Shown here piece by piece: positions 50,170 through 60,158 of a stretch of DNA of 64,000 nucleotides. Origin of the DNA: Bacteroidota bacterium (GTDB lineage Bacteria > Bacteroidota > Bacteroidia > Chitinophagales > Chitinophagaceae); NCBI GenBank assembly GCA_026391435.1, contig JAPLEJ010000045.1, positions 1 through 64,000 on the forward strand, read 5' to 3'. Made by a program: the position numbers and the translations under genes. Position 1 is the first letter of the stretch; each line of letters begins with the position of its first letter. The notes beneath the pieces were generated by a model that was given only the letters and a program-made list of their open reading frames with translations, was not told where the DNA came from and made no database searches.

Positions 50170-51105
50170 TTGAAATTATTCATCTCTTTTTGTCGATTAA
50201 TACGATGGACTAATTTATTTTTTATAGTATTAGCGCAATGCTTATTTCAGTTTTGCATTTACAATCCGATATATCAAATTCATCCCAACGAAACACCTGC
50301 CTCTTTTTATCTCATTTTATTAGCCTCTCTTTTTATAGCAGCTGCTGGGTATGCTATTAACGATTATTTTGATGTGAATATTGATCAAGTAAATAAACCC
50401 AATAAAGTGGTGGTGAGTAATATTATTAGTAGGAGATGGGTTATATTTTGGCATTTCTTTTTTAGCTTATTGGGTATTTATTTAACGCTCATTGCATTAC
50501 CATTTCATCCCTATTGGCATATTCATTTAGCAAATTTGCTGGCTATTTTATTTTTATGGTTTTACTCCACGACACTTAAAAAAAAGTTATTGGTTGGAAA
50601 TGTATTAATAGCTTTATTAACAGCATGGGTGATTGCAGTTGTTTATTTTTCAAAATTTTCATTTACTGAATTGATACAGCCCAATGTAAAAACCGCTAGT
50701 ACATTTAGATTTTTTAAACTCATGATATTGTATTCGGCATTTGCATTTGTGTTGACCATTATTAGAGAAGCATTGAAAGATATTGAGGATATGGAAGGGG
50801 ATCAGAAATTTGGTTGTAGAACCATACCAATAGCTTGGGGGTTAAAGCCCGCTAAAGTGTATCTGGCGGTATGGTTAGTAGTCGTGATTGCTGTACTTGC
50901 AGTGATTCAAATTTATGTTATCCCTTTTGGTTGGTGGTTGAGTATTGCTTTCTGTATTCTTTTTATTATTATGCCCTTGATCTGGGTTTTATATAAATTA
51001 CCTAATGCATTTACGCATCAGGATTTTAATGCACTCAGCAATGCCGTTAAATTGGCAATGTTGGCAGGCGTGTTATCATTGTTATTTTTTTACTTCTTGA
51101 AATAA
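50170..51105 (+). CDS. UbiA family prenyltransferase (GGGP synthase-type; TTG start)
   Basis: AAAGYAINDYFDVNIDQVNKPNK (NDxxD), REALKDIEDMEGDQKFGCRTIP. Confidence 0.88.
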   Translation: MKLFISFCRLIRWTNLFFIVLAQCLFQFCIYNPIYQIHPNETPASFYLILLASLFIAAAGYAINDYFDVNIDQVNKPNKVVVSNIISRRWVIFWHFFFSLLGIYLTLIALPFHPYWHIHLANLLAILFLWFYSTTLKKKLLVGNVLIALLTAWVIAVVYFSKFSFTELIQPNVKTASTFRFFKLMILYSAFAFVLTIIREALKDIEDMEGDQKFGCRTIPIAWGLKPAKVYLAVWLVVVIAVLAVIQIYVIPFGWWLSIAFCILFIIMPLIWVLYKLPNAFTHQDFNALSNAVKLAMLAGVLSLLFFYFLK

Positions 51106-51135
51106 TTCATCAATTAGCTATTTGTAATTTGATTT

Positions 51136-51729
51136 ATGGAAATACAACCCCTCATTTTAGCATCTCAATCTCCTAGGCGAAAAATGTTACTTGAATGGGC
51201 ACATGTTCCTTTTAAAGTGATCGTATCTGATACTGATGAATCTTATCCAAGCGATTTAGCAATGCAGGAAGTCCCCGTTTATATTGCGGCCAATAAAGCA
51301 AAAGCAGTACAATCTAAAATGGAAGCAAAAACGGGAGGTCATTTTGATCAATGTATTGTAGCCGCTGATACCATTGTAGTTTTGGAGGGGGCCATATTAG
51401 GGAAACCGTCTGATGCGAGTGAAGCCATTGCTTCCTTGCAAGCTTTATCAGGTAAGTCGCATCAAGTGATTACAGGTGTCGTTGTTTTGTACCAAGGACA
51501 ATCACATTCATTTAGTGAAACCACTAATGTTACTTTTCATGAATTAACAAAGGATCAAATTGAATTTTATGTTGAAAATTATAAACCCTTTGATAAAGCA
51601 GGAGGGTATGCCATACAAGAATGGATTGGAGTGGTGGGTATTCAAAGTATACAAGGCGATTTTTACAATGTCATGGGCTTACCCGTTAGCAAACTATTGC
51701 AAAAAATAAAGCAACTAGGTATTATCTAG
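51136..51729 (+). CDS. maf: Maf family nucleoside triphosphate pyrophosphatase
   Basis: LILASQSPRRKMLLEW, VAADTIVVLEGAILGKP, GDFYNVMGLPVSKL. Confidence 0.94.
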   Translation: MEIQPLILASQSPRRKMLLEWAHVPFKVIVSDTDESYPSDLAMQEVPVYIAANKAKAVQSKMEAKTGGHFDQCIVAADTIVVLEGAILGKPSDASEAIASLQALSGKSHQVITGVVVLYQGQSHSFSETTNVTFHELTKDQIEFYVENYKPFDKAGGYAIQEWIGVVGIQSIQGDFYNVMGLPVSKLLQKIKQLGII

Positions 51730-51740
51730 TTGCTTTATAA
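51707..51740 (+). terminator. Hairpin containing the maf stop codon in its stem; weak T tract
   Basis: TAAAGCAACTAG-gtattat-CTAGTTGCTTTA, 12 bp perfect; TAG stop at 51727-51729. Confidence 0.6.
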
Positions 51741-51760
51741 AATTAAAATTTTGTATTAAG

Positions 51761-52168
51761 CTATTGCCAATTAAAACTTATTTCAAGTTCCACTTCAGGA
51801 TGTAAGGTTTTCACTACGGGGCAGTGATGAGCAGCGCGCTCTAATATCTCTTTTGTTTTATCATCTAGATTTAATCCAGAAGGTATGGTTAGATGGGTAA
51901 TAATTTTACCAATACGTCTTGGGTCTGAAACCATAACTTTAGTGACCTCCACTTTGGCGCCATCTAGTGCAATATTCATTGATTCGGCCTTAATACCCAT
52001 TGTAGTAATCATACAAGCGCCAAGTCCAGTTGCGATTAAATCGGTGGGTGAAAAACGTTCTCCTTTTCCTTTGTTGTCGGTAGGTGCATCTGTTTCGAAA
52101 TTAGAACCACTTTGAAGATGTAAGCAGGTGGTTCTTAAATTGGATTCGTAGGTTACGGTTGCGGTCAT
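51761..52168 (-). CDS. OsmC family protein
   Basis: SPTDLIATGLGACMITTMGIKAE, HHCPVVKTLHPEVEL. Confidence 0.9.
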   Translation of the reverse strand: MTATVTYESNLRTTCLHLQSGSNFETDAPTDNKGKGERFSPTDLIATGLGACMITTMGIKAESMNIALDGAKVEVTKVMVSDPRRIGKIITHLTIPSGLNLDDKTKEILERAAHHCPVVKTLHPEVELEISFNWQ

Positions 52169-52206
52169 TGTAATACTTTATATAGGGTTAATATTTTTTA
52201 TATAAA

Positions 52207-53478
52207 TTAAATCGCCTTGTTTTGAAATGTTGCTAGGTTTTGGTTATTTGAGTTTAAACGAATGGTGACCACTAAGGAAAGTATAAAATATCCAATTAAT
52301 ATTAAGTTGAGTTGAGGGATATGTCTATTTGCACCAAACCAATCGCCTATAAAATAGATTATGCCTAATCCAAATAAACATTTTAATATTTCCCAAATAT
52401 AAGCATACTTGCTACCATCCATTAGGTCTGTTAATGCGTAAACATATACAAAAATAAATGCACCATAAATAAACATGTTCGGGATTCCAATATTAGCGAT
52501 GTTACCCAACATAAAAGCAACGCCAATAAAAATAATAATGAGCTGCATCCACATCCATACCACAAAATTGGAATTTTGATTGGTGTTGTACTTGTCAAAA
52601 TGGTATACATCGTCAATTTTAAAAACAGGATTTTTTTCTGCAACATCAGTAGGGCGCCAGCCAGTAGGTTTAAACCAAACATTCATTTTATCAACAAAAT
52701 TATTTGCGCGCCAAGCATCAGTAATTAATAGCCACATATGAATAAAGTTGATTCTTATGGGGTTCCAAGTTCTCATAGGGCGCGTAATGCCATAAACAGG
52801 AGGGATGTCAGCTCTTTCTTCCATAAAGGTGCCAAACATTTTGTCCCAGATAATAAATATTTGCGCTAAATTTTTATCAAGGTACTCTTTGTTAAAAGCA
52901 TGATGTACTCTATGGTGTGAGGGGGTGACTAAAATTTTTTCTAAAATTCCCATACGATTAATGTACCTAGTATGATACCAAAATTGTGCAAAAAATTGAA
53001 TGGGGGTCACCGTTGCTACCACCAGTGGTGAGATGCCCAATAAGGCAGCTGGAATCATGAAGAAGGAGAATATTTTTACAAAAGATGAAATAGGTTGGCG
53101 AACCGCACAGGCCAAATCAAATTCCTCACTACTATGATGAACAATATGGCTATTCCAGAAAAAGTTATTGGCATGATCAATGCGGTGTACCCAATAATGC
53201 GAAAAGTCGAGTGCTACAAATGCAATGACATAAGTGATCCAAGTGGATGTGATATGGGTTAAAGCAATTCTTTCTTCAATCCAGCTATAACTAATAATGG
53301 TAATACTAAGCCCCAATACTTTTTTAGTGATCATGGTAATAGCCGAAGTAAGGCTACTTACCGTATCCATATTATTCACTTTTTCCTTTTTGAAATACCA
53401 GCCATACCATTTTTCAATTAATATTAATGTAAAAAATAGAGGCATCACAATCAATAATATCTTTCCGTACTTTTCCAT
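52207..53478 (-). CDS. Sterol desaturase/fatty acid hydroxylase family protein
   Basis: DFSHYWVHRIDHANNFFWNSHIVHHSSEEFDLACAVRQ, SHHRVHHAFNKEYLDKNLAQIFIIWDKMFGTF. Confidence 0.93.
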   Translation of the reverse strand: MEKYGKILLIVMPLFFTLILIEKWYGWYFKKEKVNNMDTVSSLTSAITMITKKVLGLSITIISYSWIEERIALTHITSTWITYVIAFVALDFSHYWVHRIDHANNFFWNSHIVHHSSEEFDLACAVRQPISSFVKIFSFFMIPAALLGISPLVVATVTPIQFFAQFWYHTRYINRMGILEKILVTPSHHRVHHAFNKEYLDKNLAQIFIIWDKMFGTFMEERADIPPVYGITRPMRTWNPIRINFIHMWLLITDAWRANNFVDKMNVWFKPTGWRPTDVAEKNPVFKIDDVYHFDKYNTNQNSNFVVWMWMQLIIIFIGVAFMLGNIANIGIPNMFIYGAFIFVYVYALTDLMDGSKYAYIWEILKCLFGLGIIYFIGDWFGANRHIPQLNLILIGYFILSLVVTIRLNSNNQNLATFQNKAI

Positions 53479-53627
53479 AGGGGGTATATAATTTAATTAA
53501 ATGAGTACTGCTAATGTATTCATCAAGTATAAAGATAAGATTTAATTTTTGTCATTAATAGTTGAATTTATTCTTCATTTTTAAACACAAGTCATGTATT
53601 TTTGTGCCTAGTTATTACAAGATTAAT

Positions 53628-54557
53628 ATGTCATCAACACCTATCCTTTTACCCAACGAAGAACCCCGAATTAAAAAGCCAGATTGGCTTAGGGTAAAAC
53701 TACCTATTGGGGAAAGTTATAAGCATGTTAGGGGATTAGTAGACAAGCATAAATTACATACTATTTGTGAAAGTGGAAATTGCCCCAATATGGGGGAGTG
53801 CTGGGGCGAAGGCACTGCTACTTTTATGATCTTAGGGAATATTTGTACTCGAAGTTGTCAATTTTGCGCAGTAGCTACAGGGCGTCCCAAACCAGTGGAA
53901 TGGGATGAGCCACAAAGAGTAGCTGAAGCCATTTTATTAATGAAAGTGAAGCATGCAGTTTTAACAAGTGTCGATAGGGATGAATTACCCGATGGGGGTT
54001 CTATTATTTGGTTTAATACCATTAGAGCCATCAAAGCATTATCACCTGATACGACCTTGGAAACTTTAATACCTGATTTTAGGGGCATCCCTGATCAAAT
54101 ACAACGCATCATTGAAGCAGCCCCTGAAGTGGTTAGCCATAATATGGAAACAGTGGAGCGAAATACACAAAAAGTAAGGGTGCAGGCAAAGTATAGAAGA
54201 AGTTTAAAAGTATTGGAAACTTTAAAATTAGGGGGGATGCGCACCAAGACCGGAATGATGTTAGGTATTGGCGAAGAAAAATCAGAAGTAATTCAAACCA
54301 TGAAGGATTTAATAGGAGTAGGATGTGATGTACTCACTTTAGGACAATATTTGCAACCCACTAAAAAACATTTAGCAGTACAAAGATTTGTGCATCCTGA
54401 TGAATTTGCAGAACTAAGACAGATAGGGTATGAGCTAGGATTTGATTATGTCGAAAGTGGTCCATTAGTAAGATCCTCTTATCATAGTGAAAAACATGTG
54501 ATACAAGGCTGGGGAAAAACAAAGTGGCAGGAAGAACAGCAACTTAAAAACTTATAA
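53628..54557 (+). CDS. lipA: Lipoyl synthase
   Basis: [36 protein letters not shown] radical SAM; start corrected from 53562. Confidence 0.97.
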   Translation: MSSTPILLPNEEPRIKKPDWLRVKLPIGESYKHVRGLVDKHKLHTICESGNCPNMGECWGEGTATFMILGNICTRSCQFCAVATGRPKPVEWDEPQRVAEAILLMKVKHAVLTSVDRDELPDGGSIIWFNTIRAIKALSPDTTLETLIPDFRGIPDQIQRIIEAAPEVVSHNMETVERNTQKVRVQAKYRRSLKVLETLKLGGMRTKTGMMLGIGEEKSEVIQTMKDLIGVGCDVLTLGQYLQPTKKHLAVQRFVHPDEFAELRQIGYELGFDYVESGPLVRSSYHSEKHVIQGWGKTKWQEEQQLKNL

Positions 54558-54560
54558 AAT

Positions 54561-54594
54561 AAAAAGGAGCCACTAACAAGTGACTCCTTTTTTT
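54561..54594. terminator. Hairpin terminator
   Basis: AAAAAGGAGcCAC-taacaa-GTGaCTCCTTTTTTT (one mismatch). Confidence 0.8.
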
Positions 54595-54616
54595 ATATAG
54601 ATGGGTAAATAAATTT

Positions 54617-55570
54617 TTATAATTCCCACATTAATGCGCTAGCACCTAATATGGCGGCATCCGATTCTTTTAAGTGGCTTATTAATATCTTTACTTTATT
54701 TTGGAAAATTTCAATGACATTCGCTTCCAAATGTTCACGAGTGGGTTTTAAAATCAAATCTCCAGCCTTGGTTAAACCTCCAAATAATATAATGGCTTCG
54801 GGACTAGAGAACATCACAAAATTAGCCAAAGCCATTCCTAAAATTTTTCCCGTAAAATCAAAAACTTCTTTAGCTACTTCATCCCCTTTGGTTGCGGCTT
54901 CAAAAACAGCTTTAGAATTTAATTGTGCTTTAGGTACATCTCTTAAGATACTTGGGCGGTCTGTTTTTTCTAGTATTTCAATAGCAGATTCAGCAACACC
55001 CGTGGCAGATGCATAGCTTTCAAGTGATCCTCTTTTGCCAGTGCCTGCATGTAATCGACCATTAGGTATAATAGTAGTATGTCCTAATTCGCCAGCAAAG
55101 CCATCGTGCCCATATATTAATTGTCCATTGGCTACAATACCACTTCCAACGCCCGTTCCCAAAGTAATCATGATAAAATCTTTCATGCCTTGAGCTGCGC
55201 CATACATCATCTCACCAACAGCAGCAGCATTGGCATCATTGGTTAATCGCACAGGGATTTTAAATTTATCTTGAATCATTCGAGCCAATGGAATAATTCC
55301 TTTCCATGGTAGGTTGGGAGCATACTCAATATTTCCGGTGTATACATTTCCATTAGGAGCGCCAACACCAATACCTTTTATTCGACCCACGCCACCCACT
55401 TTTTCAATGAGTATACTTAGTTCTTGATGTAGCTCATCAATAAAAGTGTGTACTTGTTCGTGTTTTTTGGTAGATATCTCACTAGCAAACAAAACATTGC
55501 CCACATTATCAACGATACCAAACTTGGTTCCTGTACCTCCTATATCAACACCAATTACAAAAGAATCCAT
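54617..55570 (-). CDS. ROK family glucokinase
   Basis: GVDIGGTGTKFGIVD, LTNDANAAAVGEMMYGAAQGMKDFIMITLGTGVGSG. Confidence 0.93.
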   Translation of the reverse strand: MDSFVIGVDIGGTGTKFGIVDNVGNVLFASEISTKKHEQVHTFIDELHQELSILIEKVGGVGRIKGIGVGAPNGNVYTGNIEYAPNLPWKGIIPLARMIQDKFKIPVRLTNDANAAAVGEMMYGAAQGMKDFIMITLGTGVGSGIVANGQLIYGHDGFAGELGHTTIIPNGRLHAGTGKRGSLESYASATGVAESAIEILEKTDRPSILRDVPKAQLNSKAVFEAATKGDEVAKEVFDFTGKILGMALANFVMFSSPEAIILFGGLTKAGDLILKPTREHLEANVIEIFQNKVKILISHLKESDAAILGASALMWEL

Positions 55571-55595
55571 ACTAAAATTTAAAATAGATAATCAA

Positions 55596-57206
55596 TTAAT
55601 GTCCACCACTTACTTGCGCATCAAAATCAAGTCCTTGTTTTTTTAATACACTCTTTAATTTTAAAGCAAGTAAGGCAAGAATACCAAAACATACTGCTGC
55701 TAAAATATAAGATTGGTGCATTCCAACACTTGCATTATCTCCTAGTACACCTTGTAATGGAGGTATGATAGCACCACCTAAAATCATCATGATTAAAAAG
55801 GCAGAACCTTGGCTTGTGTATTTTCCTAATCCACCTACGCCTAATGAGAAAATACAAGGCCACATAACTGAGCAAGCTAAACCACCCGCCATAAATGCAT
55901 ATACTGAAGTAATGCCTGTGGTGAATACACCAATAAGCATTGCTGTTGTTGCAAATATAGAAACAGCGAATAATGTTTTAACTGGTTTTTCTTGACCATA
56001 AAAGAAGGTAGCAACGGCAATGGCAATCCAGATGGCGTATCCGTAAAGATCAGATGTATCATTACCGTATACTTTACTTACACCTAATACCACAGCGAAA
56101 GCAATAAATGGAACCACAATCATCATTAATTTTTTCATAGTGCCTTTTAAGTTAAATACACTTACAGCACCTGTCCATCGGCCAATCATTAAACTACCCC
56201 AATACAATGAAATGTATTTTGAAATTTTACTTTCATCTAATCCTAATTCAGTAATATATCCAGGCGTTTTTAATAATGCACCAAAATTATTGTCAATGGT
56301 CACTTCCACCCCAACATAAATAAAAATGGCGATCATACCATAAATTAATTGTTGGTATTTCATCGCACCCCAACCAGCGTCATTTTTAATGGCGCTATTA
56401 TTAGAATAAAACAAGACAACGATCACTGACAGTAAAGTCATGATGAGCAAGTTTAATTTAGGGACATTTGTCATTTGGCCTACTACTATAATAGCACCAA
56501 TTAATAATGTCATGACTAAAAGAGATCCTGCTGCTTTGTTAGCGGATTCAAATTTCTCATCATTTTTACCATCAGGTAATTTTTTAGACAAACTAAAAAA
56601 TATTGCAACCGCAGCAAATACACTGGCTACAATAATGTATAATAAATTAATATTCGTCACAGTAACAACACTGTTTTTGCTGTCAGGGCTACCAAATAGG
56701 AAAAAGCTAACAATTAATGGTCCAATGGTGGTACCAATACTGTTTAAGCTACCTCCTAAATTTAAACGGTGAGATCCAGTAGCAGGGTCACCTAATAAAA
56801 TAGCAAAAGGTTGCGCTGCTGTTTGTTGTAATGAAAAGCCAAGTGCCACTACAAAAAAGGCGGCTAAAATGGCAGGGAAGGAATTGGCATTCGCTGCAGG
56901 TATAATTAATAATGCACCCACCACCGAAATCCATAAGCCATAGATGATTCCTTTTTTATAGCCAATCTTATTTAAAATATCATATCCAATTAGATTGGAG
57001 CATAAAAATAAAATCAAGGACCCAATAAAATAGGCACCATAAAATGCAGAACCAATCAATTGTGATTCAAATTGACTTAGGTTAAAATGGGTTTTGCAAA
57101 AAGGGATGAAAATACTATTGGAGGCTGCAATAAATCCCCAAAAGAAGAAAACAAGCACTAGTGTACTTAAAGCGCCTGTGTTGGTAGTTTGTTTGGTTTG
57201 GCTCAT
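55596..57206 (-). CDS. Sugar MFS transporter (FucP-like)
   Basis: FFFWGFIAASNSIFIPFCKTHFNLSQFESQLIGSAFYGAYFIGS; 12 TM-like. Confidence 0.88.
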   Translation of the reverse strand: MSQTKQTTNTGALSTLVLVFFFWGFIAASNSIFIPFCKTHFNLSQFESQLIGSAFYGAYFIGSLILFLCSNLIGYDILNKIGYKKGIIYGLWISVVGALLIIPAANANSFPAILAAFFVVALGFSLQQTAAQPFAILLGDPATGSHRLNLGGSLNSIGTTIGPLIVSFFLFGSPDSKNSVVTVTNINLLYIIVASVFAAVAIFFSLSKKLPDGKNDEKFESANKAAGSLLVMTLLIGAIIVVGQMTNVPKLNLLIMTLLSVIVVLFYSNNSAIKNDAGWGAMKYQQLIYGMIAIFIYVGVEVTIDNNFGALLKTPGYITELGLDESKISKYISLYWGSLMIGRWTGAVSVFNLKGTMKKLMMIVVPFIAFAVVLGVSKVYGNDTSDLYGYAIWIAIAVATFFYGQEKPVKTLFAVSIFATTAMLIGVFTTGITSVYAFMAGGLACSVMWPCIFSLGVGGLGKYTSQGSAFLIMMILGGAIIPPLQGVLGDNASVGMHQSYILAAVCFGILALLALKLKSVLKKQGLDFDAQVSGGH

Positions 57207-57357
57207 AACATTCGTTAATTTAATCGTTTATCGTTTTTCGATTGTGTAAAATACTTAAAATAATAATTGAATGTTCATTTTAGGGTAAATGAATCCTTAA
57301 ATATTTTATTGACTTTCAATGACTTTTAGTAAATTTAAAATTAAATGAAGTAAGGCA

Positions 57358-58773
57358 ATGGTAGTAGTTCATATTAGTACAGAATGTTATCCAATGGCGA
57401 AGGCAGGTGGATTGGGTGATGTAGTGGGAGCGCTACCTAAATATCAAAATAAATTAGGCGATGAAGCAATGGTGGTGATGCCTATGTATGGCACACCCTT
57501 TTTAAAAAATAATGAATGGGATACCCAATTTAAAGGGAAAACGAATCTAGGGGATTGGTTTTTTGAATATACCATCATCAAAGAAAGAACAGGTAAATTA
57601 GGCTACTCCTTATATTTAGTAGACATCAATGGCTTATTAGATCGACCTCAAATTTATGGATATGAAGATGACACCAATCGATTTCTTGGATTTCAAGTAG
57701 CCGTGGTCAATTGGTTGTCCCACTGGGAAAAATTACCTGATATCATTCATTGTCATGATCATCAAGCGGGACTTATTGCATTCATGATGAAATACTGTAA
57801 TGATTATCAAAAATTAAAAGGGATTAAAACGTTACTTACTATTCATAATGCGCAGTATCATGGGGTGATGGATTGGAGTAAAAGTAATGACTTACCAAAG
57901 TGGGATCCTTGGAAACAAGGTTTATTGGAATGGGGTCACCAAATAAATTCATTAGCAACGGGCATTAAATGTGCTGATAAAGTAACCACGGTGAGTGAAA
58001 CCTATATGCGCCAATTAAAATACCAATCCAATGGGTTGGAATCTTTATTTGAAAATGAACAAGCAAAATGTCAGGGGATTTTAAATGGAATAGATAATGA
58101 AATTTGGAATCCTGCTAGCGATCCTATGGTTCCATTTCATTATGACAAGGATAGTTTTATAGTAGGAAAGCAAAAAAATAAAGATGCACTATGCGCCAAG
58201 TATCATTTAGATCGGACCAAGCCTTTGATTGTTTTTATTGGTAGATTGGTGGGTGAAAAAGCAGCCGATGTTTTACCTGGCGCCATTCAGCATGCATTAG
58301 AAAAAACAAAAGGGGGCGCTAATTTTTTTGTTATTGGTGCGGGAGATACGGCTATTGAATCCGCACTGAATTATTTAACACAATTATTTCCTGGAAATTA
58401 TAATTGTTGGATGGGCTACGATGAAAAAATTGGACATGAGGCTTATGCTGGTGCCGATTTCTTATTAATGCCCAGCAGGGTAGAGCCCTGCGGCCTCAAT
58501 CAAATGTATGCCTTACGTTATGGGACTATTCCGATGGTAAGGGATACGGGTGGCTTGCATGATACAGTGATAGATATGGGTGACCCTAATGGATTTGGAA
58601 TCAAATTTTTAAACGCGGATGAACAAGATATTGTGTATTCGGTACAAAGGGCCATTGAATTGTATGAGGATAAAGATAAATTAACTAAATTGATACAACA
58701 ATGCATGTCGATAGACCATAGTTGGGAATCGGTAGTGCATGAATATAAAAAAGTGTATGAATCATTACAGTAA
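57358..58773 (+). CDS. glgA: Glycogen synthase (GT5)
   Basis: ECYPMAKAGGLGDVVGALP, full GT-B with PSRVEPCGLNQMYALRYGTIPMVRDTGGLHDTV. Confidence 0.94.
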   Translation: MVVVHISTECYPMAKAGGLGDVVGALPKYQNKLGDEAMVVMPMYGTPFLKNNEWDTQFKGKTNLGDWFFEYTIIKERTGKLGYSLYLVDINGLLDRPQIYGYEDDTNRFLGFQVAVVNWLSHWEKLPDIIHCHDHQAGLIAFMMKYCNDYQKLKGIKTLLTIHNAQYHGVMDWSKSNDLPKWDPWKQGLLEWGHQINSLATGIKCADKVTTVSETYMRQLKYQSNGLESLFENEQAKCQGILNGIDNEIWNPASDPMVPFHYDKDSFIVGKQKNKDALCAKYHLDRTKPLIVFIGRLVGEKAADVLPGAIQHALEKTKGGANFFVIGAGDTAIESALNYLTQLFPGNYNCWMGYDEKIGHEAYAGADFLLMPSRVEPCGLNQMYALRYGTIPMVRDTGGLHDTVIDMGDPNGFGIKFLNADEQDIVYSVQRAIELYEDKDKLTKLIQQCMSIDHSWESVVHEYKKVYESLQ

Positions 58774-58803
58774 AATTGTTTTTTTATAATAAATTAAATC
58801 ATC

Positions 58804-60087
58804 ATGGCAGTATTTGCAAAACAAACTGTCTCCATAATTTTAGGTGGAGGTGCAGGATCGAGATTATATCCACTTACTGCTAGTAGATCAAAGCCTGCCG
58901 TACCTATTGCAGGGAAATACCGATTGGTGGATATTCCTATTAGTAATTGCATTAATAGTAATTTGAATCGCATTTTTGTGTTGACTCAATTTAATTCGGC
59001 TTCTTTAAATCAACATATAAAAAACACATATCATTTTAGTGCTTTTAGTTCGGGGTTCGTTGATATTTTAGCCGCAGAACAAACACCAGATAATCCAGGT
59101 TGGTTTCAAGGAACTGCTGATGCGGTAAGGCAATCCTTAAGGCATTTGGCAAAAATGGATTTTGAATATGTTTTAATTTTAAGTGGGGATCAATTGTATC
59201 AAATGGATTTTAGTGATATGATTGAAGCGCATAAAAAAAGTGGCGCTGCATTAACCATTGCGACTATTCCTGTTACAGAGCGAGAAGCGCCAGAGTTTGG
59301 AATTTTAAAATCCAACGCTGAACAGGTCATTACTTCCTTTGTCGAAAAGCCCAAAAAAGAAATATTGAAAGATTGGATAAGTGATACAGGTACTGTAATG
59401 CAATCAAAGGGACGTCATTATTTAGCTTCTATGGGTATTTATGTTTTCAATAAAGAAATCTTGTATGAATTTTTAAATGAAGTACATCCTACTGCAACTG
59501 ATTTTGGAAAAGAAATTATTCCTGATTCCATTTCTAATTACAAAGTGTTAAGTTATCAATACGAAGGGTATTGGACAGATATTGGAAATATATATTCCTT
59601 TTTTGAAGCTAATATTTCATTGACCGATGAAATGCCGCAATTTAATTTATTTGATAGTACGCAAACTGTTTATACGAGATCAAGAATGTTGCCCCCTGCA
59701 AAAATTAGTGGTACGATTATTAATCATGCTATTGTTGCGGAAGGATCTATCATACATGCAGCATCTATTACTAAATCCGTCATTGGTATTCGCTCTAGAA
59801 TTGGGAAGGATACTGTCATTAAGAATACTTATATCATGGGATGTGATTTTTATGAAACTATGGATCAAATCAATCAAAAAAATGAAAAGGGCCAGCCCAT
59901 TTTAGGTATAGGAGACCGATGTGTTATTGAAGATGCCATCATCGATAAAAATTGCTCTATTGGCAATGATGTTCAAATTAAAGGGGGAACGCATCTTGAA
60001 AAAATAGATCATCCTTTATACACCATTAAAGATGGCATTGTGGTAGTCAAAAAAGGAGCTGTTATCCCTAATGGCTTTATTATTTAA
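58804..60087 (+). CDS. glgC: Glucose-1-phosphate adenylyltransferase
   Basis: ILGGGAGSRLYPLTASRSKPAVPIAGKYRLVDIPISNCINS. Confidence 0.96.
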   Translation: MAVFAKQTVSIILGGGAGSRLYPLTASRSKPAVPIAGKYRLVDIPISNCINSNLNRIFVLTQFNSASLNQHIKNTYHFSAFSSGFVDILAAEQTPDNPGWFQGTADAVRQSLRHLAKMDFEYVLILSGDQLYQMDFSDMIEAHKKSGAALTIATIPVTEREAPEFGILKSNAEQVITSFVEKPKKEILKDWISDTGTVMQSKGRHYLASMGIYVFNKEILYEFLNEVHPTATDFGKEIIPDSISNYKVLSYQYEGYWTDIGNIYSFFEANISLTDEMPQFNLFDSTQTVYTRSRMLPPAKISGTIINHAIVAEGSIIHAASITKSVIGIRSRIGKDTVIKNTYIMGCDFYETMDQINQKNEKGQPILGIGDRCVIEDAIIDKNCSIGNDVQIKGGTHLEKIDHPLYTIKDGIVVVKKGAVIPNGFII

Positions 60088-60158
60088 ATAAAAGGGGTTA
60101 GTCTGTCATTAATTTATTGTAATTTGTAGTGTAAAATTTACACTTTAAACGATTCTAT

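Noticed and set aside
59627-59905. 92-aa plus-strand ORF inside glgC
   Set aside because: Out-of-frame within a confident gene.
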